Below are positions 9,987 to 18,406 of a stretch of DNA of 64,000 nt, piece by piece. Under the pieces are notes generated by a model that made no database searches, was not told where the DNA came from, and worked only from the letters and a program-made list of their open reading frames with translations. How positions within the stretch are numbered: the stretch's first letter is position 1; every line of letters begins with the position of its first letter. This DNA is from Acidobacteriota bacterium (GTDB lineage Bacteria; Acidobacteriota; Terriglobia; Terriglobales; Acidobacteriaceae). The position numbers were made by a program, and so were the translations under genes. The DNA lies in NCBI GenBank assembly GCA_021836865.1, contig JAKBHH010000002.1:1-64000 (forward strand), written 5' to 3'.

Positions 9987-10550
9987 GTGAAAATGGTGAT
10001 ACGAAGAGCTGCGCGTGATTCTGTTCTTTGTTTCCTCTTCGCTCGGGTGAATGATGAGCAACGAGTTCGACATGGAATCCGAATGGATCACCGAGTTGGG
10101 AAAGGCGCGCAGCGACGAATATACGGAGAAGATTCTTGCCTGGCTGCAATCTTCTTAATCTTTGTTGGCTGCTTCCTGCCGTTGCTGCTCACGGTTATCA
10201 ACGCGGTGCAGAGTGTTCCTGCCGTGTACATCAATGCCGGGCGCAACTTTGGACTGGGCCCGGTTCCACTGATGCGCAAGATCCTTTTCCCAGCAATCAT
10301 TCCGCGTTTGATGACAGGTCTTCGCATCACGCTTGGCATTGCCTGGCTAGTCGTTGTGGCTGCCGAAATGATTGCGGTCAACTCCGGCCTGGGCTTCTTG
10401 ATTGTGGACGCTCGCAACGCGGGCAACCGCTACGACCTTGTGGTCGCCGGCATGGTGATTATCGGCGTGGTTGGACTTTTGCTCGACAATTGGGTTCGTT
10501 CGCTGGAGCGATCCCATGCGCTGTGCTGGGGTTTTGAGGAGAAACAGTGA
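9987..10550 (+). pseudogene. 5'-truncated ABC transporter permease (NitT/TauT-type)
   Basis: From ~10142 the ORF aligns with the second half of the intact permease at 11446-12138 (AAIFLIFVGCFLP... vs AAVFLVFLGAFFP...; AEMIAVNSGLGFLIVDARNAGNRYDLVV vs GEMIAVDSGLGFLIIDSRNSGKRYDLVV). The first ~50 residues are unrelated. Confidence 0.75.
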
Positions 10551-11449
10551 TGTCTTCATCTGCATCTGCAAGAGCGGTAACGGCGGCCGAGCCGCCCATG
10601 CCGGGTCTTCCAATCAAGCTGCGGACCGAAAACGTGGGCATGGCTTTCCTGCGCGACGACAAGACCCTCCCAGTGCTGGAGAACATCAATCTCGAGGTTG
10701 GCAACGGTGAGTTTGTGTGCCTGCTTGGACCATCGGGTTGCGGCAAGTCGACGCTGCTCAGCGCTATGGCGGGCTTTCTGAGGCCAACCAGCGGGGCGAT
10801 CCTGATCGATGGAGAAATCGTTCGCGGCGCCGACCCGCGCCGCATCTTCGTCTTCCAGGAGCGCGGCGTCTTTCCGTGGCTGACGGTCGAGGGAAACATC
10901 GGCTTCGGCCTGCGAAAGCTGCCCGCTAAGGAACGCGCGGAACGTGTGGGCCATTATATCCAGATGGTCGGGCTCGAGGGCTTCGAGAAATCATATCCCC
11001 ACGAGCTCTCCGGAGGCATGAAACAGCGGGTCGAAGTAGCGCGTGCATTGGCAGTCAACCCTGACGTAATGTTTCTTGACGAGCCGTTCGGAGCACTGGA
11101 TTCCATTACGCGTATGGTCATGCGCATCGAATTGCTGCGCATCTGGCAAGCCGAGCGCAAGACGATACTATTCGTTACCCACGATATCGATGAGGCCGTT
11201 CAGTTGGCTGACCGCGTTGTGGTAATGAGCGCTCGCCCTGGCCGTATCCAACAGATTGTCTCGATTGATATTCCGCATCCTCGCGATATCAGTTCTCCGC
11301 GATACCTCGAATTGCGTGATGGCATTCTCAGCCAGATTGGACTGGCACATCGGCTATTAGTGATTTCAGCGGCGCACAGGAAACAGAACGCTGGCTCTGG
11401 CCACTCTTCGCCACGGCGCTCTTTCTTTTATTTTGGCGATACGCGGTGA
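10547..11449 (+). CDS. ABC transporter ATP-binding protein (nitrate/sulfonate/taurine-type)
   Basis: Walker A GPSGCGKSTLL, signature ELSGGMKQRVEVARAL, Walker B VMFLDEPFGALD, H-loop FVTHDIDEAV. Confidence 0.93.
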   Translation: MMSSSASARAVTAAEPPMPGLPIKLRTENVGMAFLRDDKTLPVLENINLEVGNGEFVCLLGPSGCGKSTLLSAMAGFLRPTSGAILIDGEIVRGADPRRIFVFQERGVFPWLTVEGNIGFGLRKLPAKERAERVGHYIQMVGLEGFEKSYPHELSGGMKQRVEVARALAVNPDVMFLDEPFGALDSITRMVMRIELLRIWQAERKTILFVTHDIDEAVQLADRVVVMSARPGRIQQIVSIDIPHPRDISSPRYLELRDGILSQIGLAHRLLVISAAHRKQNAGSGHSSPRRSFFYFGDTR

Positions 11450-12138
11450 TCTGGACAGGCACGCGTGTCTTTCCGTCTCCGTTTGAGGTCAGGCTAGGCC
11501 TTGCTCAACTGGTTGAAGGCGGAGTCCTGTGGCGCGACATTGTCGATTCCATTCGGCGCGTTGCAATCGGCTACTTTGCTGCAGTGGGTTTCGGCATTCC
11601 GCTTGGCCTGCTTTTAGGCTGGTATCCGTCGCTGAATCAGATTGTGAATCCGGTCGTCCAGATTCTCCGCCCCATCAGTCCGATCGCTTGGATCCCGGTT
11701 GCGATCATTCTCTTCGGAGTGGGCGACCATGCGGCCGTTTTTCTTGTTTTTCTTGGAGCATTTTTCCCCATCGTCGTGACGTGTGTGGATTCCGTGTCAA
11801 ATGTCCCACTGATTTATCGGCGCGCTGGTAGCAATTTCGGACTCACAGGTCCGCAGCTGCTTGCCCGCGTTGTTTTTCCAGCCGCCTTGCCCCAAATCCT
11901 TGTCGGCCTCCGCATAGCCTTGGGGATTGGCTGGCTCGTTGTAGTCGCCGGCGAAATGATCGCCGTCGACTCGGGACTGGGCTTTCTCATCATCGATTCG
12001 CGCAACTCCGGCAAGCGTTATGACCTTGTGGTCGGAGCGATGCTCCTGATCGGAGTGATTGGTCTGATCCTCGATGTCCTGTTCCGCCGGTTGGAGACAA
12101 TCAAGCGCATTCGCTGGGGGTTCCGCAATGAGCCTTAA
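11446..12138 (+). CDS. ABC transporter permease (NitT/TauT-type)
   Basis: PLGLLLGWYPSLNQIVNPVVQILRPISPIAWIPVAIILFGVG...GAFFPIVV BPD_transp_1 features; GTG at 11446 is the first conventional start, but coding continues in frame upstream (see findings). Confidence 0.88.
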   Translation: MIWTGTRVFPSPFEVRLGLAQLVEGGVLWRDIVDSIRRVAIGYFAAVGFGIPLGLLLGWYPSLNQIVNPVVQILRPISPIAWIPVAIILFGVGDHAAVFLVFLGAFFPIVVTCVDSVSNVPLIYRRAGSNFGLTGPQLLARVVFPAALPQILVGLRIALGIGWLVVVAGEMIAVDSGLGFLIIDSRNSGKRYDLVVGAMLLIGVIGLILDVLFRRLETIKRIRWGFRNEP

Positions 12139-13219
12139 GAACATCGTACGCATAAAGAGCTGGAATCTAGGCGCCAAAGTGACCGCTGGCGCGGTCGCAT
12201 GGCTTGTCGTTGTCTCAAGCCTGCATTGCTGGCTAAACGTGAACTGGGCGGCCGTTCTTAACAGTTATCGACCGCCTGCCGAACGGAAGATTATCGTCGG
12301 TTACATCCCTGTTACGTGTCAGCTTACCTGCCCGGTCACTGACTACATCTCCAAGTATTCGGAAAGCGGCGAGATGTTTCTTCCGCGAATGTTTCAGGGA
12401 TTCCCGGAGCTGAAGGAAGCGCTCATCGCCAACAAAATCCAGGCAGCGTTCATTGTGGCTCCCATGGCTGTCGCGCTAGCCGCGCAGGGCGTACCCATCA
12501 AGGTTGTCTATCTCGGACATCGCAATGGAAGCGCGGTCGTTGTGCGCGAAGGTGGCCCGATCACCAACTTTGGTCAGTTGCGAGGCAAGATCATTGCCAT
12601 TCCCAGTCGATTCTCCGACGAGCGGCTTCTGCTTTTTCGGGCCATGCAGGCTTATGGAATGAAGCCCGATTCTTTGAAGATGGTCGAGATGGCGCCGCCT
12701 GATGTCGCCGGCGCTCTCCAGGCCAAGGCCATCGACGCATTCGTAATGGGAGAACCGTTTCCTTCGCAGGCCGAAATGGGAGGCTACGGCCGTATCCTGT
12801 TTTACGCCGATAAGTACTGGCCTAACTATATGTCCTGCATTCTGGTAGCCCGGGAAGATCTCATTCAAAATCGGCCGGAAGTGGTACAGCTTCTGGTAGA
12901 TGGCATCGCGCGTTCCGGGCTGTGGCTCGATGCTAGCCGGCCCCACCGTGTCGATGCCGCTGATTTTGTTGGCCGCTTTTATTACAACCAAAAACCAGAG
13001 TTATTGCGCTGGGCGCTGACCAAGCCGATGTCGCGCATCCGATACAACCTGCTCGAGCCGCAGAAGAAAGACTTCGACGAAGTGCGAGACATGATGATCC
13101 AGACTGGGGTACTGAACGTGAAGATCCCGTTCAGTGCCTACACAGACCTCAGGTTCGCTGATCATGCCACGATTGAAACTTCCTGGAAATACGAACCCGG
13201 CGACGCCGTCGCCAAATAG
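12128..13219 (+). CDS. ABC transporter substrate-binding protein (NMT1/NrtA/SsuA-like)
   Basis: KIIVGYIPVTCQLTCPVTDYI...LKEALIANKIQAAFIVAPMAVALAAQGVPIKVVYLGHRNGSAVVV; ATG overlaps the permease stop; N-terminal hydrophobic anchor. Confidence 0.87.
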   Translation: MSLKNIVRIKSWNLGAKVTAGAVAWLVVVSSLHCWLNVNWAAVLNSYRPPAERKIIVGYIPVTCQLTCPVTDYISKYSESGEMFLPRMFQGFPELKEALIANKIQAAFIVAPMAVALAAQGVPIKVVYLGHRNGSAVVVREGGPITNFGQLRGKIIAIPSRFSDERLLLFRAMQAYGMKPDSLKMVEMAPPDVAGALQAKAIDAFVMGEPFPSQAEMGGYGRILFYADKYWPNYMSCILVAREDLIQNRPEVVQLLVDGIARSGLWLDASRPHRVDAADFVGRFYYNQKPELLRWALTKPMSRIRYNLLEPQKKDFDEVRDMMIQTGVLNVKIPFSAYTDLRFADHATIETSWKYEPGDAVAK

Positions 13220-13243
13220 CGCCAGTCGTGCTGAGGAGGACGT

Positions 13244-13582
13244 ATGATTCGTCGCCAATTTATTAAACTCGCCACCCTTACCGGAGCCACAGGCGTCGCG
13301 TCTTTCGGCGCGATTGGAGCCCTGCGCGGAGACTCGGCAACCAACACTGCGCACCCGAAAGACATCGAGACTGTCACATGGCACGTCAAAGGATTCACCT
13401 GCATCACATGTGCCGTCGGTTTGGAAACGATGCTCCGCCAGGAAAAGGGCGTGGTCGCCGCAAGTGCAACTTATCCGCAGGGGGTGGTCACCATCCAATA
13501 TCTTCCGGATCTTGTGAATCAGAATGCGCTTCATTTGGCTATCGCCGACCTCGGCTTCACTGCTGAAAATAAGAAGAGCTGA
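13244..13582 (+). CDS. Tat-exported heavy-metal-associated (HMA) domain protein
   Basis: MIRRQFIKLATLTGATGVASFGAIGAL Tat-like signal, then VKGFTCITCAVGLETMLRQEKGVVAASATYPQGVVTIQY with a CxxC metal-binding-type loop. Confidence 0.8.
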   Translation: MIRRQFIKLATLTGATGVASFGAIGALRGDSATNTAHPKDIETVTWHVKGFTCITCAVGLETMLRQEKGVVAASATYPQGVVTIQYLPDLVNQNALHLAIADLGFTAENKKS

Positions 13583-13662
13583 ACCGGCGACAGTAACCTG
13601 CTGATCACCCGGTTGGCGCCATTTGTTCTCGATCCCCAATCACTCGATAAGGAATTCCACAT

Positions 13663-14421
13663 ATGGATCAGCCTTACCCTCAGCTGGCAGAGGCCCTAAC
13701 TCGCAATCTCCGGCTTGCCCAGGCGCCAGTGGCTGTCTGCTTTCCTGACTCGGTCCCCACGACAGTCCCCGCGCACAAAGGTCGTGTACCTGCCGGATGC
13801 AGCTTCTGGCGGCAGGCAGCTACAGCTCCGGTGTCAACTGCATCGGGCGACCATTCGTGTTGTGCTGTGGGTGTCTACACCCATAACCTCGAATTGTCAG
13901 TGGCAGTGCAGGGTGAACTTCAGGAGTCGCTTGCGGTCTTTGGCAGCCTCGGCTACGTAACCCAGCAGGATCTGCAGCTGATCCCCGTCCTCAACAAGCG
14001 TCCTAAGCACGTTGTTTATGCACCTCTGGCTCAGCCGCCGCTTCCTCCGGAGGTCATTCTTCTCTTCTGTGATGCGAGCCAGGCCTTGATCATCAGCGAA
14101 GCCGTGCAGCAGGTAGAGTTTCGTCATCCTCCTGCTCTTGGTCGTCCCGCCTGCGCGGTAATTCCACAAGTCGCCAACTCCGGCTTTGCTGCGCTAAGCC
14201 TCGGATGCTGCGGGGCACGCGCATATATGGATGCGTTCACCGCCGACGTCGTTCTATGTGCACTGCCCGGAGCGAATCTCGCAGCTTACGTCGAGCGCAT
14301 TGTCGCACTCGCTTCCGCCAATTCTGTCCTGTCCCAGTTCCATAAGCGACGCTGTCAGGACGTCGCGGCCGGTGCGACACCTAGGGTCAAGGAGTCTCTC
14401 GCCGCCATGACTCCACAATGA
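13663..14421 (+). CDS. DUF169 family protein
   Basis: PQLAEALTRNLRLAQAPVAVCFPDSVP...AGCSFWRQA...HSCCAVGVYTHNLEL...GCCGARAYM, the Cys-rich DUF169 pattern. Confidence 0.75.
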   Translation: MDQPYPQLAEALTRNLRLAQAPVAVCFPDSVPTTVPAHKGRVPAGCSFWRQAATAPVSTASGDHSCCAVGVYTHNLELSVAVQGELQESLAVFGSLGYVTQQDLQLIPVLNKRPKHVVYAPLAQPPLPPEVILLFCDASQALIISEAVQQVEFRHPPALGRPACAVIPQVANSGFAALSLGCCGARAYMDAFTADVVLCALPGANLAAYVERIVALASANSVLSQFHKRRCQDVAAGATPRVKESLAAMTPQ

Positions 14422-14598
14422 TTCTGAAATTGCGGGTGCTGGTTAAGAAGGAGTACCGCATCTGTTGGTTCTCCAACTTTTGATCGATGCTCGTTTCCTC
14501 TGCTTTCGGTAGAGTTTCGAATACGTTTGGGACCTGCTCTGTGGCTTGGCCTAAATCACTTCCTCCTTCTGCTGTTCAATTCATTCTGACGGGACGCC

Positions 14599-15981
14599 AT
14601 GCCAGGGTCGCTGCTGAGAGAACCTCTCGTAATCGAAACCGATGCTGTTGTGATCGGAGCAGGTCTTTCAGGGCTTGCTGCGGCCACCCATCTCGTGCGC
14701 AACGGTTTTCGGGTCATTTGCGTCGAGCAGCGAAAGGAATTCGGCAAAGTCGTCGGTGAATCCCTAGATTGGTCTGCCCCCGAACTTTTCTCCCATCTGG
14801 GCCTTCCCATGGAAGAGTTGATCTCGACTGAGGTTGCAACGTGGAAGCGCCATCTTACGGTCACGCGCAGTGACGGCTCCAGGAAGGAGTTTCTTCCTGG
14901 AGCATGGCTCGCTGACCCGCCATGGAATGTAGAGATCCGCACCCTGCATCTTGACCGGGATCGGACGGATGCTCGTCTGCGTGAGTTGGCACACCGACTC
15001 GGCGTGTCGATTCTTAATGAACGGGTGGCTGACTTTGCCGTTCTTGATGAGCAGAACCCGCGGGCTCGGCGCATCCTTGGTCTGCGCACTCAAGAAGGTA
15101 CATTCATTCGAGCTTCGTGGTTCGTCGATGCGTCGGGCAGCGATGCGAGCTTGCTTGGCAAGCGGTTCGGCCTCAAATCGTTCGAGTATGGACCCCGCAA
15201 GGTTGCAATCTGGTCGCACCTGCCCACCCAGGAATGGGTGGAAGGAACCAATCTCCATATGGTCTCTTCGCCCGGGGTATATATGGAGTGGATCTGGGAA
15301 ATTCCAATCCGGCCTGGTGTAAGCAGCATTGGATACGTCGCTCCTGGGTCGAGTGTGAAGGCACAACGCGCGATGGGACTAGGAACCCAGGACATCTTCG
15401 TGCGTCAATGCAGGAGTTTTCCGCGCTTGCAGAAGGCCTTTGATCAAGATCCGATGCAGGAGGTTGCGACGGCCTCATTTCTTTGTCGCACCTACGAAGG
15501 TGTTTGCGGAACTAACTGGGTCATCATCGGAGAAGCTGCTTCCCAGTCCGATCCAATCACCGGTAACGGCGTGACAGCTGCCCTTCGGCACGCTGAGGAA
15601 GCGATCGCTCTAATCCGTCACTATCGGCATCGCGGCACCATCTCATTTGCAGCACGAGCAATTTACAACCTGCGTGTCAAAGCGGTTGGTCTTTACTTTA
15701 ACAGCCTGATCGAAAAGCTTTTCTATCAACCCGTATTGCGTGACCGGCTGGGTCTGTTTGGCACAGCACGAGTCTACACAGTCCCGGCTTGGCTGACGAA
15801 CCTCTTCTATACGCGCATCCGGCCTAGTCGCTCTCTCTTGAGGACGTTGATCATTTGTTCGCTGATGGCTGCGGTTCGCGTGATGACGTGGGGCGAATAT
15901 CACATCGGTGCGTTCTTCTTTGGAATGAGTGCATCGCGCCAACAGGCGAATCCAGTGGAGGGACAGATCTATGCGATGTAA
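14599..15981 (+). CDS. FAD-dependent oxidoreductase / flavin-dependent halogenase-like protein
   Basis: GAGLSG Rossmann motif, KVVGESLDWSAPELFSHLGL, WIWEIP (WxWxIP) at 15289-15306, FVDASGSDASLLGKRFG, GEAASQSDPITGNGVTAALRHAEEA. Confidence 0.78.
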   Translation: MPGSLLREPLVIETDAVVIGAGLSGLAAATHLVRNGFRVICVEQRKEFGKVVGESLDWSAPELFSHLGLPMEELISTEVATWKRHLTVTRSDGSRKEFLPGAWLADPPWNVEIRTLHLDRDRTDARLRELAHRLGVSILNERVADFAVLDEQNPRARRILGLRTQEGTFIRASWFVDASGSDASLLGKRFGLKSFEYGPRKVAIWSHLPTQEWVEGTNLHMVSSPGVYMEWIWEIPIRPGVSSIGYVAPGSSVKAQRAMGLGTQDIFVRQCRSFPRLQKAFDQDPMQEVATASFLCRTYEGVCGTNWVIIGEAASQSDPITGNGVTAALRHAEEAIALIRHYRHRGTISFAARAIYNLRVKAVGLYFNSLIEKLFYQPVLRDRLGLFGTARVYTVPAWLTNLFYTRIRPSRSLLRTLIICSLMAAVRVMTWGEYHIGAFFFGMSASRQQANPVEGQIYAM

Positions 15982-17008
15982 TTCGCGCGGCAAAGGCGAA
16001 TCGATTCTGTTCATTCACGGCATGCCTACCAACGGGTATCTTTGGGATGATGTTGTGCGCGATCTCGCGCCTCATTTCCGATGCTTCGTCGTCGATCTAC
16101 CTGGCATGGGGGGAACCCCTTTCTTGCCCTATAGCCCTGCCTACTTCGCACAGGTTGCAGCGCAGATTGAACAAGTGAGAATACGCAATCGCGTGCGACA
16201 CTGGCATGTCGTCGGCCATGATGGCGGGTGCGCAATCGCGATCCAATACGCACACCTGTTTCCAATGCGTGTCAATTGCATGGCGCTGCTTTCGCCTGCA
16301 ATATTCCCTGATCTAAAGCCGTTCTTTCTTCTCGATCTGTTGCGCAAGCCTATTGTTGGGGAGATTACTGCTCCACTCGTTCACGCTCTCTTTTGGAAAG
16401 TAGCCATGCGCCGAGCCCTCCCCCACACTGGGCACAGATTTGAGTTCCATAAGACGTTTTCGGGCGCGACTGGTCCCTGGAAGCTCATGCGTGTGGTGCG
16501 TTGGGGTAGGCCAGACATTCTTTTCCGGGATTCCGCTTCGGTCCTTCAAAGCCTCAATCGACCGACGTTGGTCATCCATGGCTCTCGGGACATCCTGCCG
16601 AGTTCGTTCGCACTTCGCGCGGCAGATATGATCAAAGACTCGGAATTGATCGAATTGGATTCGGGTCACTTCATTCCAATCGAGCGAGCCACTGACGTAT
16701 CCCTGAAACTACTGGCGCACTTCGGATCGCGCGGCACGAAAATGGTGGTTGACTCTCCCGTCAACAAGCGAATTCTTTCGGAGATCCGTATTGACGCGGC
16801 CGGCTCGATCTCGGTTGCCGCGACACAATCGGGCTCAGGCAAGACTCCCGCTATGAAGACGGAGCCGATTGAGAGCACTCCCCGTCCACGAACTGTGATT
16901 CCCACCATTGCGGAGCGGCCCTCAACTTTCGATGGAGGCCCACAGGGGACCTGGACCAGCAAGTCCACAAGCATTTCGAGGAGAACTCCAAATCTATGCC
17001 CCATATAG
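15971..17008 (+). CDS. Alpha/beta hydrolase with Asp nucleophile elbow (haloalkane dehalogenase/epoxide hydrolase-like)
   Basis: ILFIHGMPTNGYLWDDV...FVVDLPGMGGT...HVVGHDGGCAIAIQYA; long low-complexity C-terminal tail overlapping the next gene. Confidence 0.8.
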   Translation: MRCNSRGKGESILFIHGMPTNGYLWDDVVRDLAPHFRCFVVDLPGMGGTPFLPYSPAYFAQVAAQIEQVRIRNRVRHWHVVGHDGGCAIAIQYAHLFPMRVNCMALLSPAIFPDLKPFFLLDLLRKPIVGEITAPLVHALFWKVAMRRALPHTGHRFEFHKTFSGATGPWKLMRVVRWGRPDILFRDSASVLQSLNRPTLVIHGSRDILPSSFALRAADMIKDSELIELDSGHFIPIERATDVSLKLLAHFGSRGTKMVVDSPVNKRILSEIRIDAAGSISVAATQSGSGKTPAMKTEPIESTPRPRTVIPTIAERPSTFDGGPQGTWTSKSTSISRRTPNLCPI

Positions 17009-17568
17009 CCCTACCGGAAAACCAGCCTGGAATTCGCGGTGCGATGGCATTTCGTCCAGAAACTGCCAAGCCCCTGAACGATCTTGTTGAAGTCCTTTTG
17101 CGAGGTCAGAACAGCCTCTCGCCAGGTGAGCGCGAACTGATCGCAACCTACGTCTCTTATCTGAACGATTGTCATTACTGCCAGTCGATTCACGGGGCCA
17201 TTGCCGCGGCCCATCTGGATGGTGACGAAGAACTGGTGCTCCGGGTCAAGGCAGATTTTCAATATGCCGACATTTCGGAAAAGCTGAAAGCTTTGCTCGT
17301 AATCGCCAGCAAAGTGCAGCGGGATGGCAAGCTGGTAACAGCTGAAGATGTGGGGAAGGCGCGCAGCCTGGGCGCGACCGACATTGAAATCCACGACGCC
17401 GTTCTGATTGCGGCGGCGTTTTGCATGTACAACCGCTACGTGGATGGGCTGGCAACCGTGCAACCGCGCGACGAGGCTATGTATCGGGAGCGCGGCAAGA
17501 TGGTGGCGCGCGACGGGTATGTCAGAATCAGCAAAACGTATCTGCCGGCCGAGCCGGTGGAACGCTGA
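16996..17568 (+). CDS. Carboxymuconolactone decarboxylase/AhpD-like peroxidase-related protein (1)
   Basis: LSPGERELIATYVSYLNDCHYCQSIHGAIAAAHL, CxxC AhpD-like motif. Confidence 0.85.
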   Translation: MPHIALPENQPGIRGAMAFRPETAKPLNDLVEVLLRGQNSLSPGERELIATYVSYLNDCHYCQSIHGAIAAAHLDGDEELVLRVKADFQYADISEKLKALLVIASKVQRDGKLVTAEDVGKARSLGATDIEIHDAVLIAAAFCMYNRYVDGLATVQPRDEAMYRERGKMVARDGYVRISKTYLPAEPVER

Positions 17569-17577
17569 GGGAGCACT

Positions 17578-18120
17578 ATGGCGCATATCGAACTTCCTGC
17601 AGGTCTGCCCGGCATTAGCGGCGGCTTTGCCTTTCGTCCGGAGACGGCCAAGCCGATGCGCGAGCTGGCGCATGTGCTGCTGCACGAGCCCAACAGCCTC
17701 ACGCCTGGCGAGCGCGAATTAATCGCTGCGTACGTTTCGTCGCAGAACGATTGCTATTTTTGCCAAACCAGCCACGGCGCGGCCGCAGCATGTCATCTGG
17801 GCGGCGAGGACGTGGTGAGGCGAGTGAAGACGGATTTCGAAAACGCACCCGTCTCACCGAAGCTGAAAGCCCTGCTGGCTATTGCGGGAAGGGTGCAGCG
17901 CGATGGGAAGCTTGTCACCTCTGAAGAGGTGGAGCGGGCGCGGCGCGAAGGTGCCTCCGATGTGGAGATTCACGATACAGTGCTCATCGCCGCAGCGTTC
18001 TGCATGTACAACCGCTATGTAGACGGCCTCGACACGTGGCAACCGCGCGATGCCGGCATGTATGTCCAGATGGGACAGCACCTGGCCGAGCATGGGTATC
18101 TGAAATCGTCGCAAAGATAG
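17578..18120 (+). CDS. Carboxymuconolactone decarboxylase/AhpD-like peroxidase-related protein (2), tandem paralog
   Basis: LTPGERELIAAYVSSQNDCYFCQTSHGAAAACHL; collinear similarity to 16996-17568. Confidence 0.85.
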   Translation: MAHIELPAGLPGISGGFAFRPETAKPMRELAHVLLHEPNSLTPGERELIAAYVSSQNDCYFCQTSHGAAAACHLGGEDVVRRVKTDFENAPVSPKLKALLAIAGRVQRDGKLVTSEEVERARREGASDVEIHDTVLIAAAFCMYNRYVDGLDTWQPRDAGMYVQMGQHLAEHGYLKSSQR

Positions 18121-18406
18121 TGAGCATCAGCTTTTTTCCTGAGCCATAGGCAATGCCTCCTCTAACGCCAAGGTTAGTTCGCTGAGAGTCTTGCGCAATC
18201 GTGCGTTGGCTAATTAGGAATAAGGTCCACCGAACGATTGAGTTAGCTACCCATCGACCGATGCAAGACAGTGCATCGACTTACCCACTACTGTTCCTCC
18301 GTGCAGCCTGCCACACGATTTCTTCCCCTGAGGTGGGCAGAGCCCTGCTCCTGGTGATCCCCGCCAGCATTCTCTAAGTCATGGAGCGTTCGACGATTGG
18401 GCGCGA

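Noticed and set aside
18121-18406. Possible cobalamin riboswitch before the TonB receptor gene
   Set aside because: It would fit a B12-dependent RdhA-like enzyme, and there is an actgt...cctgcc stretch, but no proper B12 box or the conserved core order could be found by eye. An Infernal/Rfam scan would decide.
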